DNA of 38,043 bases from UBA60 sp964587885 (GTDB lineage Archaea; Thermoplasmatota; Poseidoniia; Poseidoniales; Poseidoniaceae): the NCBI GenBank assembly GCA_964587885.1, contig CAZPME010000018.1, forward strand, positions 1-38,043, given 5' to 3'. The number at the start of each line of letters is the position of its first letter. Within the stretch, counting starts at the first letter, position 1. This document shows positions 1-9,400 of this stretch, in pieces. A model generated the notes under the pieces. The model saw only the letters and a program-made list of their open reading frames with translations. It had not been told where the DNA came from and did not search any database. A program made the translations under genes and the position numbers.

Positions 1-171
1 AGGCCTGCACAATGAAGCAGTGGCTGGCAGAGACGGCGTAAATCATAGGGTACCCATACGATTGACGGGTATCGCAAGGGAGGCCCATGCGATTTTTCAG
101 ACAGTGAACATTACTGTAGTGCTGATGGTTGCCGGAGACAGAGTTATTCAGAGGGTGCCACGGGAATTGGC
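1..171. other. Unresolved left edge, possible 3' end of a truncated gene
   Basis: I cannot assign this stretch. On the + strand one frame is open from base 2 to a TAA at 197-199, and another carries only a short tail to a TAA at 40-42. On the - strand one frame is also open to the edge, with an ATG near base 85. None of the translations resembles a family I know. If the first + frame is real, it overlaps the start of the next gene by 28 bases. Sequence to the left of the window is needed to choose. Confidence 0.2.
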
Positions 172-708
172 ATGGGTAACGAAGGACTATTTGACCTAAC
201 TGATATTGATGACCCATCCTTGGGGGCAGTTTTCAGAACCTCGGGAAAAATCGTGATTGTGGGACTTTGCGTTATTTTATTTCTTATGGCGCTCCAGATT
301 TTTGCCATTGTTGATCAAATTCAAACCGAAAACTGGGAGAAGGTGTCTGGAACCGTTACGAATGCTGAATGGGACTGGGATACTGGTAGCGCCGATGGCG
401 ACAGTGATCCTCCAATCGTTGTCACCGTCGCATACACCTACTTAGGTGAAAATTACTCTACTTCGACATACAGTTTTGTATCGACAGATTGGGGTGAAGA
501 TCCTGAACATTGGTTGGCCATTGAGAGTATTGACATATATGTCAATCCAGACAACCCTTCCGAAGCCGTGTACCTAGCCGGTTGGACTGGTATCATGGAA
601 GAGGCCATGGAAGGTTTCTTTTTCATAGGTTTAATTCTTGGATTGTATCTTGTAATCGTAGTTCCGGCATGGATTATCTATGCAAAAGTTCGACGAGATA
701 AAGACTGA
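172..708 (+). CDS. DUF3592-like two-TM membrane protein
   Basis: A 178-residue protein with one membrane helix near residues 27-48 and a second near 147-169. Between them lies a compact beta-rich domain of about 90 residues. That domain has the DUF3592 pattern: a W...V.GTV opening strand, a V.V.Y.Y strand followed by a G..Y step, and a closing 'I.VNPDNPSEAVYL' segment, which matches the V.YNP.NP signature of the family. The family has no assigned biochemical role. The middle domain should lie on one side of the membrane with both termini on the other. The acidic N-terminus suits a cytoplasmic or surface position equally. The gene stands alone and converges on serS. The ATG has no convincing Shine-Dalgarno sequence. 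Family assignment is by motif only. Confidence 0.72.
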   Translation: MGNEGLFDLTDIDDPSLGAVFRTSGKIVIVGLCVILFLMALQIFAIVDQIQTENWEKVSGTVTNAEWDWDTGSADGDSDPPIVVTVAYTYLGENYSTSTYSFVSTDWGEDPEHWLAIESIDIYVNPDNPSEAVYLAGWTGIMEEAMEGFFFIGLILGLYLVIVVPAWIIYAKVRRDKD

Positions 709-729
709 CTCAAACTGTATGCAGTGAAG

Positions 730-756
730 CAAAGGGTTAGTGCATAACACCCTTTG
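730..756. terminator. Inverted repeat between convergent genes
   Basis: CAAAGGGT at 730-737 pairs perfectly with ACCCTTTG at 749-756 across an 11-base loop. It lies 22 bases after the DUF3592-like stop and about 70 bases beyond the serS stop on the other strand, where a bidirectional terminator would be expected. A second weaker GGGC/GCCC pairing follows at 778-794. Archaeal termination depends mainly on T-runs, and only short ones are present here, so the role is inferred from position. Confidence 0.35.
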
Positions 757-827
757 ATTCAGAATTGGTAAATGAATGGGCTTTCAGTGGGCCCTTTCAA
801 TGCCTACTCTTTGGTTTGTTGAAGAGA

Positions 828-2111
828 CTAGAAGGGCGCTGGATCAAGAGTAGTCTTGTTATTCATTAGTGGTTGCAATGCTATTGGAATTTCCACACGG
901 CCATCAGCCATCTGATTCTGCTCCATGATTGCAACTAATGCTCTACTGGTGGCCACAGCAGTTGAGTTCAGAGTATGAACTGCTTCATTGCCATCTGCAG
1001 TTCTGTAACGCATTCTCAAACGGTTAGCCTGATAATCGGTACAATTGGAACATGACACGACTTCCTTGTAAGTCTCAGCCCCGGGAAGCCACGCCTCAAG
1101 GTCGTACTTGCGGGCGGCGACAGTTCCCATGTCGCCGGTGCAGATATTCACCACTTCGTAATGCAGACCTAATTCATCCCACAGGTCAATGCAATTCTGC
1201 AATAATTCTTCATGGTGGTCCCACGAATCATCGGGGTGACTGATTACAATCTGTTCAACCTTGGTGAATTGGTGAACTCGCCAAATTCCCTTATCTGAAA
1301 GCCCGTGCGCTCCCACTTCTCGGCGGAAACAAGGACTTACTCCGACTATCTTGATGGGCAATAGGCTAGGCTCGATTACCTCATCCATATACATCGCAGT
1401 GAGGGGATGCTCAGAGGTGGCAATCATGTACAACTTGTCCGGCTCAACCCCATACATCACGGTCTCAAAGTCAGCCAAATCGGTAACTCCTTCATAGGCG
1501 GCCCGATTCATCATCACCGGTGGTTGGACAAAGGTGAAACCACGATTGGTAAGGAAATCCACCGCATAGGACTGCAGGGCTAATTCAAGACGGGCGAGGT
1601 CACCTTTGAGAAAATAGAAACGACTGCCGGCAATTTTGGCCGCCCGTTCCAATTCGACCCACTTATTCATCTCAATCAATTCATTGTGCATGCGAGGCTC
1701 AAAGTCAAACTCCGGCTTCTTTCCATGCATCGAATGTTGGGTATTTCCACCTTCATCATCACCAACGGGAACCGCTTCGTGCAGAAGATTAGGAATACGC
1801 ATGCGAAGAGAATCACGTTCGCTGACAAGTCCATTTGCTCGCTCATCCAAGGTATCGATACGCTGTCCGAGGTCAGCGACTTCGGCTAGAATCTTATCGG
1901 CGGCTTCTTTGTCGCCGGCTTTCTTAGCCTCGGCAATTCCTCGAGCGGCGGTATTGCGCTCTCGCCTAGCCATCTCCATTTCGTGCAAGGCTTGCTTCCA
2001 TTCGCCATCTAAACGGATGACTGCATCTATGCTATCGTGAGTGATACCACGCTTATCGGCATCAGCCCTGATGGCCTCAGGGTTGGTGCGGAAGAGTGAC
2101 ATCGGTAGCAT
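828..2111 (-). CDS. serS: Seryl-tRNA synthetase, bacterial type
   Basis: A 427-residue class II synthetase that charges tRNA-Ser (and tRNA-Sec if present) with serine in the cytoplasm. The N-terminus (about 30-110) is the charged helical tRNA-binding arm. The catalytic core shows the TSEH serine-binding motif, motif 2 as 'FRREVGAHGLSDKGIWRVHQF', and motif 3 as 'TLNSTAVATSRALVAIMEQNQ'. Length is normal for the common bacterial/eukaryotic form, and it is not the rare methanogen-type SerRS. The ATG at 2111 is favoured because GAGG lies about eight bases upstream; an internal ATG three codons later has none. That Shine-Dalgarno sequence overlaps the stop of the presenilin-like gene, which ends 9 bases upstream, so the two are probably co-transcribed. 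Confidence 0.96.
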   Translation of the reverse strand: MLPMSLFRTNPEAIRADADKRGITHDSIDAVIRLDGEWKQALHEMEMARRERNTAARGIAEAKKAGDKEAADKILAEVADLGQRIDTLDERANGLVSERDSLRMRIPNLLHEAVPVGDDEGGNTQHSMHGKKPEFDFEPRMHNELIEMNKWVELERAAKIAGSRFYFLKGDLARLELALQSYAVDFLTNRGFTFVQPPVMMNRAAYEGVTDLADFETVMYGVEPDKLYMIATSEHPLTAMYMDEVIEPSLLPIKIVGVSPCFRREVGAHGLSDKGIWRVHQFTKVEQIVISHPDDSWDHHEELLQNCIDLWDELGLHYEVVNICTGDMGTVAARKYDLEAWLPGAETYKEVVSCSNCTDYQANRLRMRYRTADGNEAVHTLNSTAVATSRALVAIMEQNQMADGRVEIPIALQPLMNNKTTLDPAPF

Positions 2112-2120
2112 GGTGATTCC

Positions 2121-4505
2121 TCAAAAGGTGAAGTTGAACTCAAGGGCTTTAGTACCGATAATTGCGACCGCACTTATGAGATATCCCAATATCGCACCTC
2201 CATTAAGCAAGGGTAGTCCAGCCTGTGGCTGACCTCGAGCCACATAGGTCATCAGCCAGAAATATCCGGCTAGGCCACCGATCATAGTCCCGATACCGAC
2301 TGCAAGTGCGGCACTAGCACCACCGATGGGCGCGAGATAAGTCATCGCTGAGATGACTAACATTCCAGGGAAAATTACGTCACCTAAGCCCATGAACATA
2401 GCATCTTGACTGCTCTTTTTCTTGGCTTTGGCAGCACTACGGGCCTGTTCAGAATGAACGGTGTCGGCGGCCACCGCCTTAGCCTTGAAGCCAGATTCAC
2501 CGGCTGCGGCTTCAGTAGCGGCTTCATCCCCAGCCGACTCTGCATCATCGGCATCGGCAACAGCACTACGTAGGCGGTCATCGGATTCTCCAATCATTGA
2601 ATAATCGCTATCTTGTGGTGCGACCAATAGAATAGGCAGATTAAGACCAATCATGGTATCAGCGAGTTCCAACATATGTTTGGAGTGGTAGACTGCCCAG
2701 GCATCATAACCCGCGGCTAAAACCATGAAGATGATGATTAGCCATGGCACGAAACTGGTGCCGAGCATAGTGATTACACCACCACCGACAAGGATTCCGA
2801 CGGTATTGACAACATACCACTCTGAGTGTTTCCACAACAGAATCATCAGTACGGTACTGACTAGAACTCCGATTAGGATGGCTAAATCATCGTAAGTGAA
2901 AGGTTGGGCGAGATTGACCTCATTGATTGGAGCATGACTCCACGCGGTTTGAGCGCTGCTGGAACTCTCGCTAAATTGGCTGACTACGACTAGATTATCG
3001 GTGCTTGAATTTACAATCATGATGCTATTGCCAGTAACATTTGAATCTTCAAGACGTAGAACTAGCGAATAGCCGCTGAACATTTTGAGACCATCATCAT
3101 CGATTACAAAGACATCATTGATACCCCCGAAGTTGTAATCGGCAAGGCGGATGGCGCTAACTTCGCCATTTATTGCATCATTACCGGCCAAGTTCATCCA
3201 CTCGGCGGCGCTTACACTTGCTTCATCACTGGAAAGATTGAATTCAAAACCGTATACATCGCCGACAGCAGTACCAATAATTAGGAACATCTCTTCACCA
3301 GTTGCATTCGCATTGTCCGTAGTAGGACGAGGTGAAAATCCCCAATCATAAGAGGTGATGAGGTTATCTTCATCAGCGGTGAAATTCCAAATGTGTTCAA
3401 CCGTCGCGGTTACTCGGTCATTACCTAAGTTTTGGCTCTCAGTTGGGATTTCAGCAAAGACTACCATTCTTGAAGTTACTACTAGAATCTTGTCGTCGTC
3501 GATAATTCGGCCGCTCATGTAGCCGCTATGCATAGTGAGTTCTGGGGCTAATTGCCACTTACCATCAGACGAATTAATAGCCGAATTAGGATGAAAGCGG
3601 TGGATATTGCCATCCATATCCAAAGTGTATGGCTTGTCCTCATGAGTAAACATCATGCGGCATTCTGGTCCCAAGAGAATCATCGAACAAGAGCGATTAT
3701 CTGAATCATCAACTACACCGGTTTCTGGGTCAGCAAACCACCACTTATCACCATCAGTAAAACCAAAATTATCATCTTGAGTGAAATATACATCAGCAGA
3801 ACTAGAACCCGATTCATGCATCATTACTGACCATTCGGGAACTGGGTCAATGCCGTTGTGCTTGGCGATAGTGAATTGGGAACTTGTGCTGTTCACGACT
3901 TTAGTCGAAGAAATGTAATCATCCGGGCCAAGGAAATCCATCATTTCAGCCGAATCTAACTCACCCTGTGTCCACTCCAATGCAGTGGGGTCTTGGTGAG
4001 GGGCGACCAAATAATGGGCTAATGGGACGGTTGAATAGGATAAGGCTATGAAAATAATGAACATTATTCCGTACTTGATTATCCACTCTTTTTTCCAGCG
4101 AGCAAGCATAATTATCAGGGCAGTAAATACTAGAATCGCAACCAATTCAATGAGGATAAAACGGGCTTGGCTCGCTCCTTCAGAGCCAAATGCTTCCAAT
4201 CCTGCCATCGAATAAAATGGCTGGAGGATAATTCCCAATACGATGGTAATTACGAACATTGCCGCCATCCCAAGCATCGACTTGGATTGCTCCTTCATCG
4301 CCGACCACAAATTGAAATCAGCAGCTAATTCAGCATTCGCTTGCGCGATACGGTCTACCCCTTGTCCGGTCTCTGCCATTACTGCTGGGTCATTGATAGC
4401 ACATTTGATGGCTTCGCCCAGCGCCATCCGTAGGATGGCGTTGCCGAAGGTTGATTGGTCATTGCAGTTTCGCCCGGCCAGCAAGCGCTTAACAGAGATG
4501 ATCAT
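2121..4505 (-). CDS. Presenilin/SPP-like intramembrane aspartyl protease with large inserted ectodomain
   Basis: Numbered from the ATG at 4505 (794 residues). Nine membrane segments fit presenilin topology: TM1-3 near 78-98, 115-135 and 142-167; TM4-6 near 539-559, 563-582 and 585-605; TM7-9 in the last 90 residues. Catalytic signatures are visible. D601 lies in the YD motif (AGYD) followed by an 'AVYHSKHM' stretch typical of archaeal homologues. D709 lies in GLGD (GxGD). The PAL-like segment is 'AGLPLLNGG' near 762-770. Between TM6 and TM7 is a roughly 70-residue Ala/Asp/Glu/Lys-rich loop, as in presenilins. Unusual is the roughly 365-residue insert between TM3 and TM4, rich in short beta-strand, Asp/Gly and Trp patterns (e.g. 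'DKWWFADPETG', 'DGKWQLAP') that suggest a beta-propeller-like sensor. The start is unsure: ATGs at 4427 and 4379 are alternatives and none has a clear Shine-Dalgarno. Family PF06550/A22-like is inferred by motif. Confidence 0.85.
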   Translation of the reverse strand: MIISVKRLLAGRNCNDQSTFGNAILRMALGEAIKCAINDPAVMAETGQGVDRIAQANAELAADFNLWSAMKEQSKSMLGMAAMFVITIVLGIILQPFYSMAGLEAFGSEGASQARFILIELVAILVFTALIIMLARWKKEWIIKYGIMFIIFIALSYSTVPLAHYLVAPHQDPTALEWTQGELDSAEMMDFLGPDDYISSTKVVNSTSSQFTIAKHNGIDPVPEWSVMMHESGSSSADVYFTQDDNFGFTDGDKWWFADPETGVVDDSDNRSCSMILLGPECRMMFTHEDKPYTLDMDGNIHRFHPNSAINSSDGKWQLAPELTMHSGYMSGRIIDDDKILVVTSRMVVFAEIPTESQNLGNDRVTATVEHIWNFTADEDNLITSYDWGFSPRPTTDNANATGEEMFLIIGTAVGDVYGFEFNLSSDEASVSAAEWMNLAGNDAINGEVSAIRLADYNFGGINDVFVIDDDGLKMFSGYSLVLRLEDSNVTGNSIMIVNSSTDNLVVVSQFSESSSSAQTAWSHAPINEVNLAQPFTYDDLAILIGVLVSTVLMILLWKHSEWYVVNTVGILVGGGVITMLGTSFVPWLIIIFMVLAAGYDAWAVYHSKHMLELADTMIGLNLPILLVAPQDSDYSMIGESDDRLRSAVADADDAESAGDEAATEAAAGESGFKAKAVAADTVHSEQARSAAKAKKKSSQDAMFMGLGDVIFPGMLVISAMTYLAPIGGASAALAVGIGTMIGGLAGYFWLMTYVARGQPQAGLPLLNGGAILGYLISAVAIIGTKALEFNFTF
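4422..4440. promoter_or_regulatory. Perfect 8-bp palindrome with 3-base centre
   Basis: CGCCATCCGTAGGATGGCG is a perfect inverted repeat of 8 bases around GTA. It lies between or within the divergent starts of the presenilin-like gene (-) and folC (+), and it covers the alternative ATG at 4427. It could be an operator or an RNA hairpin occluding a start. It may also be chance within the N-terminal coding region if the 4505 start is correct. Confidence 0.35.
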
Positions 4506-5819
4506 TTGGTTCGTTCATGGCTCGAATCCTGCCGCGGTCGCGGCATGTCGCTGGGTCTAGATTCAACCCAAACCTTGCTCAATACAATGGGTAATCCCGA
4601 GCGCCGTCTTGCCGCGATTCACGTGGCTGGCTCCAACGGTAAGGGTACAACTTGTGCCATGCTGACCGCAGGTTTAGTCGAGGCTGGCCAAAGAGTCGGC
4701 ACTTTCACCTCGCCCCATGTTGCGAGAATTGAAGAACGGGTGCGCATCGATGGCCGGCCTGTAGCGGCGGCTGAATTTGACATCGCATTGAATGTGGTGC
4801 GTGAAGCCAGCGAGGTGGCTGAAACGCCGGTAACTTTTTTCGAAGCAACCTACCTAGCTGCAATGCATATATTCAGTGAGGCCGGCCTCGATTATATCGT
4901 CCTTGAAGTCGGACTTGGTGGACGACTTGATGCCACCAATACCTGTCATCCAGTAGTCTCAATCATCACCGCATTGGCGCTTGAACACACCGAAATACTC
5001 GGCTCTACTCTAGATGAAATTGCGGTCGAAAAATCAGCCATCGCCCGACAAGGTGTGCCACTAATCTTACGCCGACCGCCAGCCCCAATAACTGCAGAAA
5101 ATGAAATTCAAGGTATGGCGGATGCTGAAGCGGCTAAAGCCTATGCAATAATCAAGGCGACAATTCCTTCGCCTAAATTACTAGAAATTGTCGATGGCTG
5201 GTTCGATTATCGCGATGAGGCCGCGTGTTTGGCAAATCGCGCCCTAATGGCAATCGGCGAGACTGAAGCGGCCAAAGCAGTCGACAAAGTCAAGCGGCAA
5301 GTAAAGTGGGCTGGCCGAATGCAAACAATTACTCGTACAGTAAAGCAAGAAACCAGTGGCAATGATAGTGAGGTCGAAGTATTACTCGACTGCGCCCACA
5401 ACCCTAGCGGCATGAGCAAATCAATTCCGGTTTTTGCCTCTAGCCTAGCGGGACGTCAATGGTGCCTATGCATCGGCTCCAGTCCACAAAATAATCTCGA
5501 CTATTATCTCGCTCCACTAGTTAATGTAGCCAAAGACCTCGCGCCAAAACTGATCGTTGTAACCGAACCCCAAGGGGGGCGCTATCCAGCGATTCCCGCT
5601 GAGGGGTTATCCTCTTCTTTGCGAGAAATAATGCCCGCTGGTGTGCCAATTGTAGTAATGCCCGAAGTTGGTGAAGCGTGGACTACATTCGAAAATGCCC
5701 TCGCAAATGCCGGTGGAAAAGAGGCAATTCTAGGATTTGTGACCGGCTCGATTTATCTGACTGGCAATCTGTTAGAACATCTGCATCTTGATGGTGAAGA
5801 TGACCTCGCGATACTTTAG
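4506..5819 (+). CDS. folC: Folylpolyglutamate / dihydrofolate synthase family protein
   Basis: A Mur-ligase-family enzyme that adds glutamate to folate (and may make dihydrofolate from dihydropteroate) using ATP. With the TTG start at 4506 it has 437 residues, usual for FolC. Its opening 'WLESCRGRGMSLGLDSTQ' and P-loop 'GSNGKGTT' (about residues 43-50) match the family. Further motifs are 'TFTSPHVARIEERVRIDG', 'LEVGLGGRLDATN', 'EHTEILGSTLDEIA.EKS' and 'DCAHNPSGM' in the C-terminal domain. I chose TTG 4506 because GAGATGATC, close to the GAGGTGATC consensus, lies just before it. A TTG at 4455 in the same frame is the only longer option. A divergent gene lies upstream and a dCMP-deaminase-like gene downstream on the same strand, which fits supply of folate for thymidylate synthesis. 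Confidence 0.9.
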   Translation: MVRSWLESCRGRGMSLGLDSTQTLLNTMGNPERRLAAIHVAGSNGKGTTCAMLTAGLVEAGQRVGTFTSPHVARIEERVRIDGRPVAAAEFDIALNVVREASEVAETPVTFFEATYLAAMHIFSEAGLDYIVLEVGLGGRLDATNTCHPVVSIITALALEHTEILGSTLDEIAVEKSAIARQGVPLILRRPPAPITAENEIQGMADAEAAKAYAIIKATIPSPKLLEIVDGWFDYRDEAACLANRALMAIGETEAAKAVDKVKRQVKWAGRMQTITRTVKQETSGNDSEVEVLLDCAHNPSGMSKSIPVFASSLAGRQWCLCIGSSPQNNLDYYLAPLVNVAKDLAPKLIVVTEPQGGRYPAIPAEGLSSSLREIMPAGVPIVVMPEVGEAWTTFENALANAGGKEAILGFVTGSIYLTGNLLEHLHLDGEDDLAIL

Positions 5820-5860
5820 GAATTAGAAATTAGGAATCACTTAATCACTCATTTTTCTGC

Positions 5861-5868
5861 GATTATAG
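5861..5868 (+). promoter_or_regulatory. Possible TATA box for the deaminase gene
   Basis: GATTATAG follows a T-rich stretch in the 143-base gap after folC, about 95 bases before the chosen start codon. It resembles an archaeal TATA element and would give a leader of roughly 65 bases. This is pattern only, and read-through from folC is equally possible. Confidence 0.28.
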
Positions 5869-5962
5869 TGACTACATTTGTTCCAAATCGTCTGACGTCG
5901 CTAGCACAAGCATCATGGCAGAGACTGGATTCGCCAATCACAAGGAGCATCGAGGTGGGAAC

Positions 5963-6442
5963 ATGAAGGGTAAGCATCTGGCAATTCGTATTGAGCAATG
6001 CCTCGCCTTGTCCAAAGCTAGTAATTGCCCACGGCGAAAATTTGGCGCCTTACTGGTAGACCCAGAGCGCAATGTCGTTCTCATGGATGGCTACAACGGT
6101 GGCCCAAGGGGTGGAGGTGACTTGTGCGGAGGAGAAGTCTGCTTGCGCGATACCCAAGAAGTCAAATCGGGCACGCGGGTGGAAATCGGTTGCCATCATG
6201 CCGAGATGAATGTCATCTGCAATGCTGCCGCCAATGGAGTGTCAACCAAGGGAGCCTGGTTGATTGTGACTGGGGAGCCATGTATGATGTGTGCAAAGTT
6301 GATGCATCACTCTGGAATTAGCAAAGTCGTCGTCGTCGATGGAGGATTCGGTGGGGCCAATGGTTGTGATTACCTTGAGCAACATGGGGTTGAGATTGAA
6401 CGGACTGAAGGGCCGCAGGACCCCCGAGGGAATAACCTCTGA
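5963..6442 (+). CDS. dCMP deaminase-like zinc cytidine/deoxycytidylate deaminase
   Basis: A 159-residue member of the CDA/dCMP deaminase superfamily, predicted to convert dCMP to dUMP for thymidylate synthase. The zinc and proton-shuttle site is visible: H79-A-E81 in 'HHAEMN' and C107/C110 in 'EPCMMC'. The insert between strand 2 and the HAE motif, 'GYNGGPRGGGDLCGGEVCLRD', is typical of dCMP deaminases, with its N and extra cysteines. The ATG at 5963 is preferred over the upstream ATG at 5915 because GAGGTGGG lies directly before it and the family fold begins there. It follows folC in the same direction, which supports a role in thymidylate metabolism. ComE-like or riboflavin-type deaminases of the same fold are less likely. 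Confidence 0.87.
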   Translation: MKGKHLAIRIEQCLALSKASNCPRRKFGALLVDPERNVVLMDGYNGGPRGGGDLCGGEVCLRDTQEVKSGTRVEIGCHHAEMNVICNAAANGVSTKGAWLIVTGEPCMMCAKLMHHSGISKVVVVDGGFGGANGCDYLEQHGVEIERTEGPQDPRGNNL

Positions 6443-6457
6443 AGAAATCCAAGTCTC

Positions 6458-9400
6458 TTACCAGAAACGCCTTGTTCGAGCATAGGTAAGTTCAGCATTA
6501 TGAATCGCTTCAAGCAAAGCATCGCGTTGATTGGGCTGCACCTTACGCAAAATCCTAGTCGCAGTTGTCTCTCCTATCCCCCGACCCATGAGGCAAATTA
6601 TCGCCTCAATTCCACGGCGGCGAATCGCCTCAGCATTTCGCATTGCTCGGTCGCGCTCTTTTTGGTCGGTTGAAGCGACTAGTTTCTCAAGGTCGCCACG
6701 TAAGCGTTCGGGAGCACAGGCAAGCATCCGCCCACCGCATAAACAAACTTGCTTTTTCATGTCGTGCTTAGCGATACGAAATGTTTGAGTGCGCATACAA
6801 GCCAAGCAGCAAAGCACTGCTCGCTCATTCATCAAACGTGATTCAAGTCGCTCTCGAACTTGACGATTCGACCAATTTGGCAATAGCAAGTCTTTGCCGG
6901 CTTTGCTCGATAACCCGAGTGGTCCAGCACTGGTAATCTTCACTTCATACAATCCGGTTTGAATAGCCGAAAGGACATCACTGGCGCCTCTTACATCCAT
7001 ACGCTCATGGAAAAGTTTGCTGAGCACTTCTTGCATTACCATCGTTCCTCGGTACCTTTGTACTAGAGAATGGAGGTTGATCTTACGCGGGTCAACCCCA
7101 CTTCGTAGAACTCCCATCACTTTAGCGACTTGAGCAAAACGCCAACGCACTTGTCGGCTATTGGGCATGGTAACGCTGAGTAAACCCTCAAGGGCTGAAG
7201 GTGGAGTGGATAGTAGCCACTCTTGAACTTCTTCGGCGCTGACCGCGGCTTGTAATCCAATCCGACATGGCTCGACAATAATACGGCCTAATGACCCGGT
7301 TTTGGTACTGGCTAAAGCCTGTAATAAGTGGGCCAGTGCCTCGTTAATACGACTGCCTTGGCACGAATTTATCGTGACCGCTTCGTCTCGGCGCTCGATG
7401 GTGATAATGCGATCAGTCGGTACGGTTCCAGTGGCATCGAGATGGTTGTGAACCGACTCAAATAATTGCCCGAGTGCTTCGGCATCGAGGGGATAATCTT
7501 CCAATGTTAAATTCGGGTCAGCCAATAATCCGGCTACATCGAGTTGGCCTCGTGAATCAGCTTGAGTAAAAGATGGGGGCTGCCATCCGGCCTCTTCGGC
7601 CACTAAACCTCGCAGGTGACCTATCTCGCGAGCAACTTCTGCTGGAGTTGGTGGGAGTTCGCCCGACCATACTGGGGCTTGCCCTTGGTCGCTAACCGGA
7701 GCGACCAACAATTCGACTTTCTCGGGGTCGGCATCGATAATTAGCCAAGTTCTTCCCGCCATCACGAATTGGCGTTTACTTCCATCCTCATCTTCTCCTG
7801 AATCGTTGAGTGAGAGTACGAAGGCTTCGTCAACATTGCCGAGACTGCGCCGAGTAACTGCATCACGCACCCGATACATCTGGCGATTTGGAATCATCGA
7901 AAGGTGGCTCTGCGTCCACTCTCGGGTTCTGCCAGCAGTAGCAATCCAGCCATCTTTGAGAGCAGGAGGAATCGGGACCTTAAGGCTACGATAAGCGATA
8001 TCCATTTCTCCGGTTTCAGGATTTTTGCGAGGCAATTCATCGGGTAATTCCTCACCTTTCTTTTCCGCCTCAACTTTGGCCAATTCCCAAGCACCCTTAC
8101 CCCAATCCCACCATGGAGTTTCGTGGGGGTCATCGATAACTCGTATGAGCCAACCATCGGCGAGAATTTTGGCTAATTCTACCGTGTCTTTACGACACCA
8201 TTGAGGGAATTGAGGGCTAGCAGCAATGATTTCAGTTACCGTATCGATGCCGACCACTTTGTGGCTATGAGCCATCATAATGAGTTGATTCGCCGCCACA
8301 GCCAATGGTCGGTTGCGCCACTCAACTGGCTCGATAAGACCGGCGAGGGCACGACGAGCGATGACCGATGATTCGGCAATATCGTCACTTTCCCACGACA
8401 ATAAATCTCCAGCCCCAATCCCACCTAAGCGATGGTCGGCTCGGCCAACTCTCTGCAATATTCGGTCAACTGAACGTGGTGAACGTAACTGAACGATGTG
8501 GCGTACACTACCTACATCAATACCTAATTCTAAACTACTGGTGCAAACCAATCCGTGTAATTCGCCGCGCCGCAAATCATCTTCCATCTGGGTACGGGTT
8601 TCAGTGGCCAAACTACCGTGATGAACACCAATCTTGAGATTGGGTGCAATACCACCTAAGCGTTGGGCTACAGTCTCGGCGGCATTACGACTGTTTACGA
8701 AAACCAAACACGGGTGCTTTTCGGCAAGGATGTCAGCCAGCCGCCGTAAGCAAGAATAGGCTCGCTTCGACAATCCCAATTCAATGGCGAAGGAATCATC
8801 TTCAGGTAATGGTGGTTCACTCGATACCAATAATTCGGTCTCACGCTGACCGGTAACAACGATAGCCTCAGCACTTGGTGACAGCCATTTGGCTACTTGT
8901 TCAGGGTTTCCGACCGTTGCCGAAAGACCAATTCGTTGGATTTTGCGTCCGGTTAGATGCTCAAGACGTGACAAGCCGAGCGCTAATTGCCATCCCCTCT
9001 CACTATCGATTACTTCGTGAACCTCATCGACAACCACCGCTTGAACTTGCGACAATATGGCTCGTAATCGGTGGCCGGTAAACATCAACTGAAAGGTTTC
9101 AGGAGTGGTTACCAACAGATGTGGTGGCTTGCGCACCTGGCGTTGACGCTCGGTTTGGGAGGTATCGCCATGCCTTACTCCTACTTTGAGTTCGACCGCC
9201 TTACCAACTTCTTCCAAGCGGCGGTCAACATCGCGATTGAGAGCCCGTAATGGAGTGATGTAGAGAATAGCCAATGGCGACCAATTCTCTTCAATACAGC
9301 GATGAAATAACGGCATTACCGCCGAGAGGGTTTTTCCGCTTCCTGTTGGAGCGACCAAGAGCCGGTCTTCTCCAGCACACAAATCGGTCATTGAAGCCTG

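Noticed and set aside
1636..2040. A 134-codon + strand frame
   Set aside because: Antisense to serS, whose family motifs run through the whole stretch; no family resemblance.
4517..4535. Sequence resembling a tRNA T-arm (CTCGAATCCTGCC), similar to the fragment at 37311-37337
   Set aside because: It lies within the folC coding region and lacks acceptor pairing; chance similarity.
5817..5853. Short direct repeats (TTAGGAATTA/TTAGGAATCA and AATCACTT/AATCACTC) after folC
   Set aside because: Very short, AT-rich and not recurring elsewhere; no feature can be supported.
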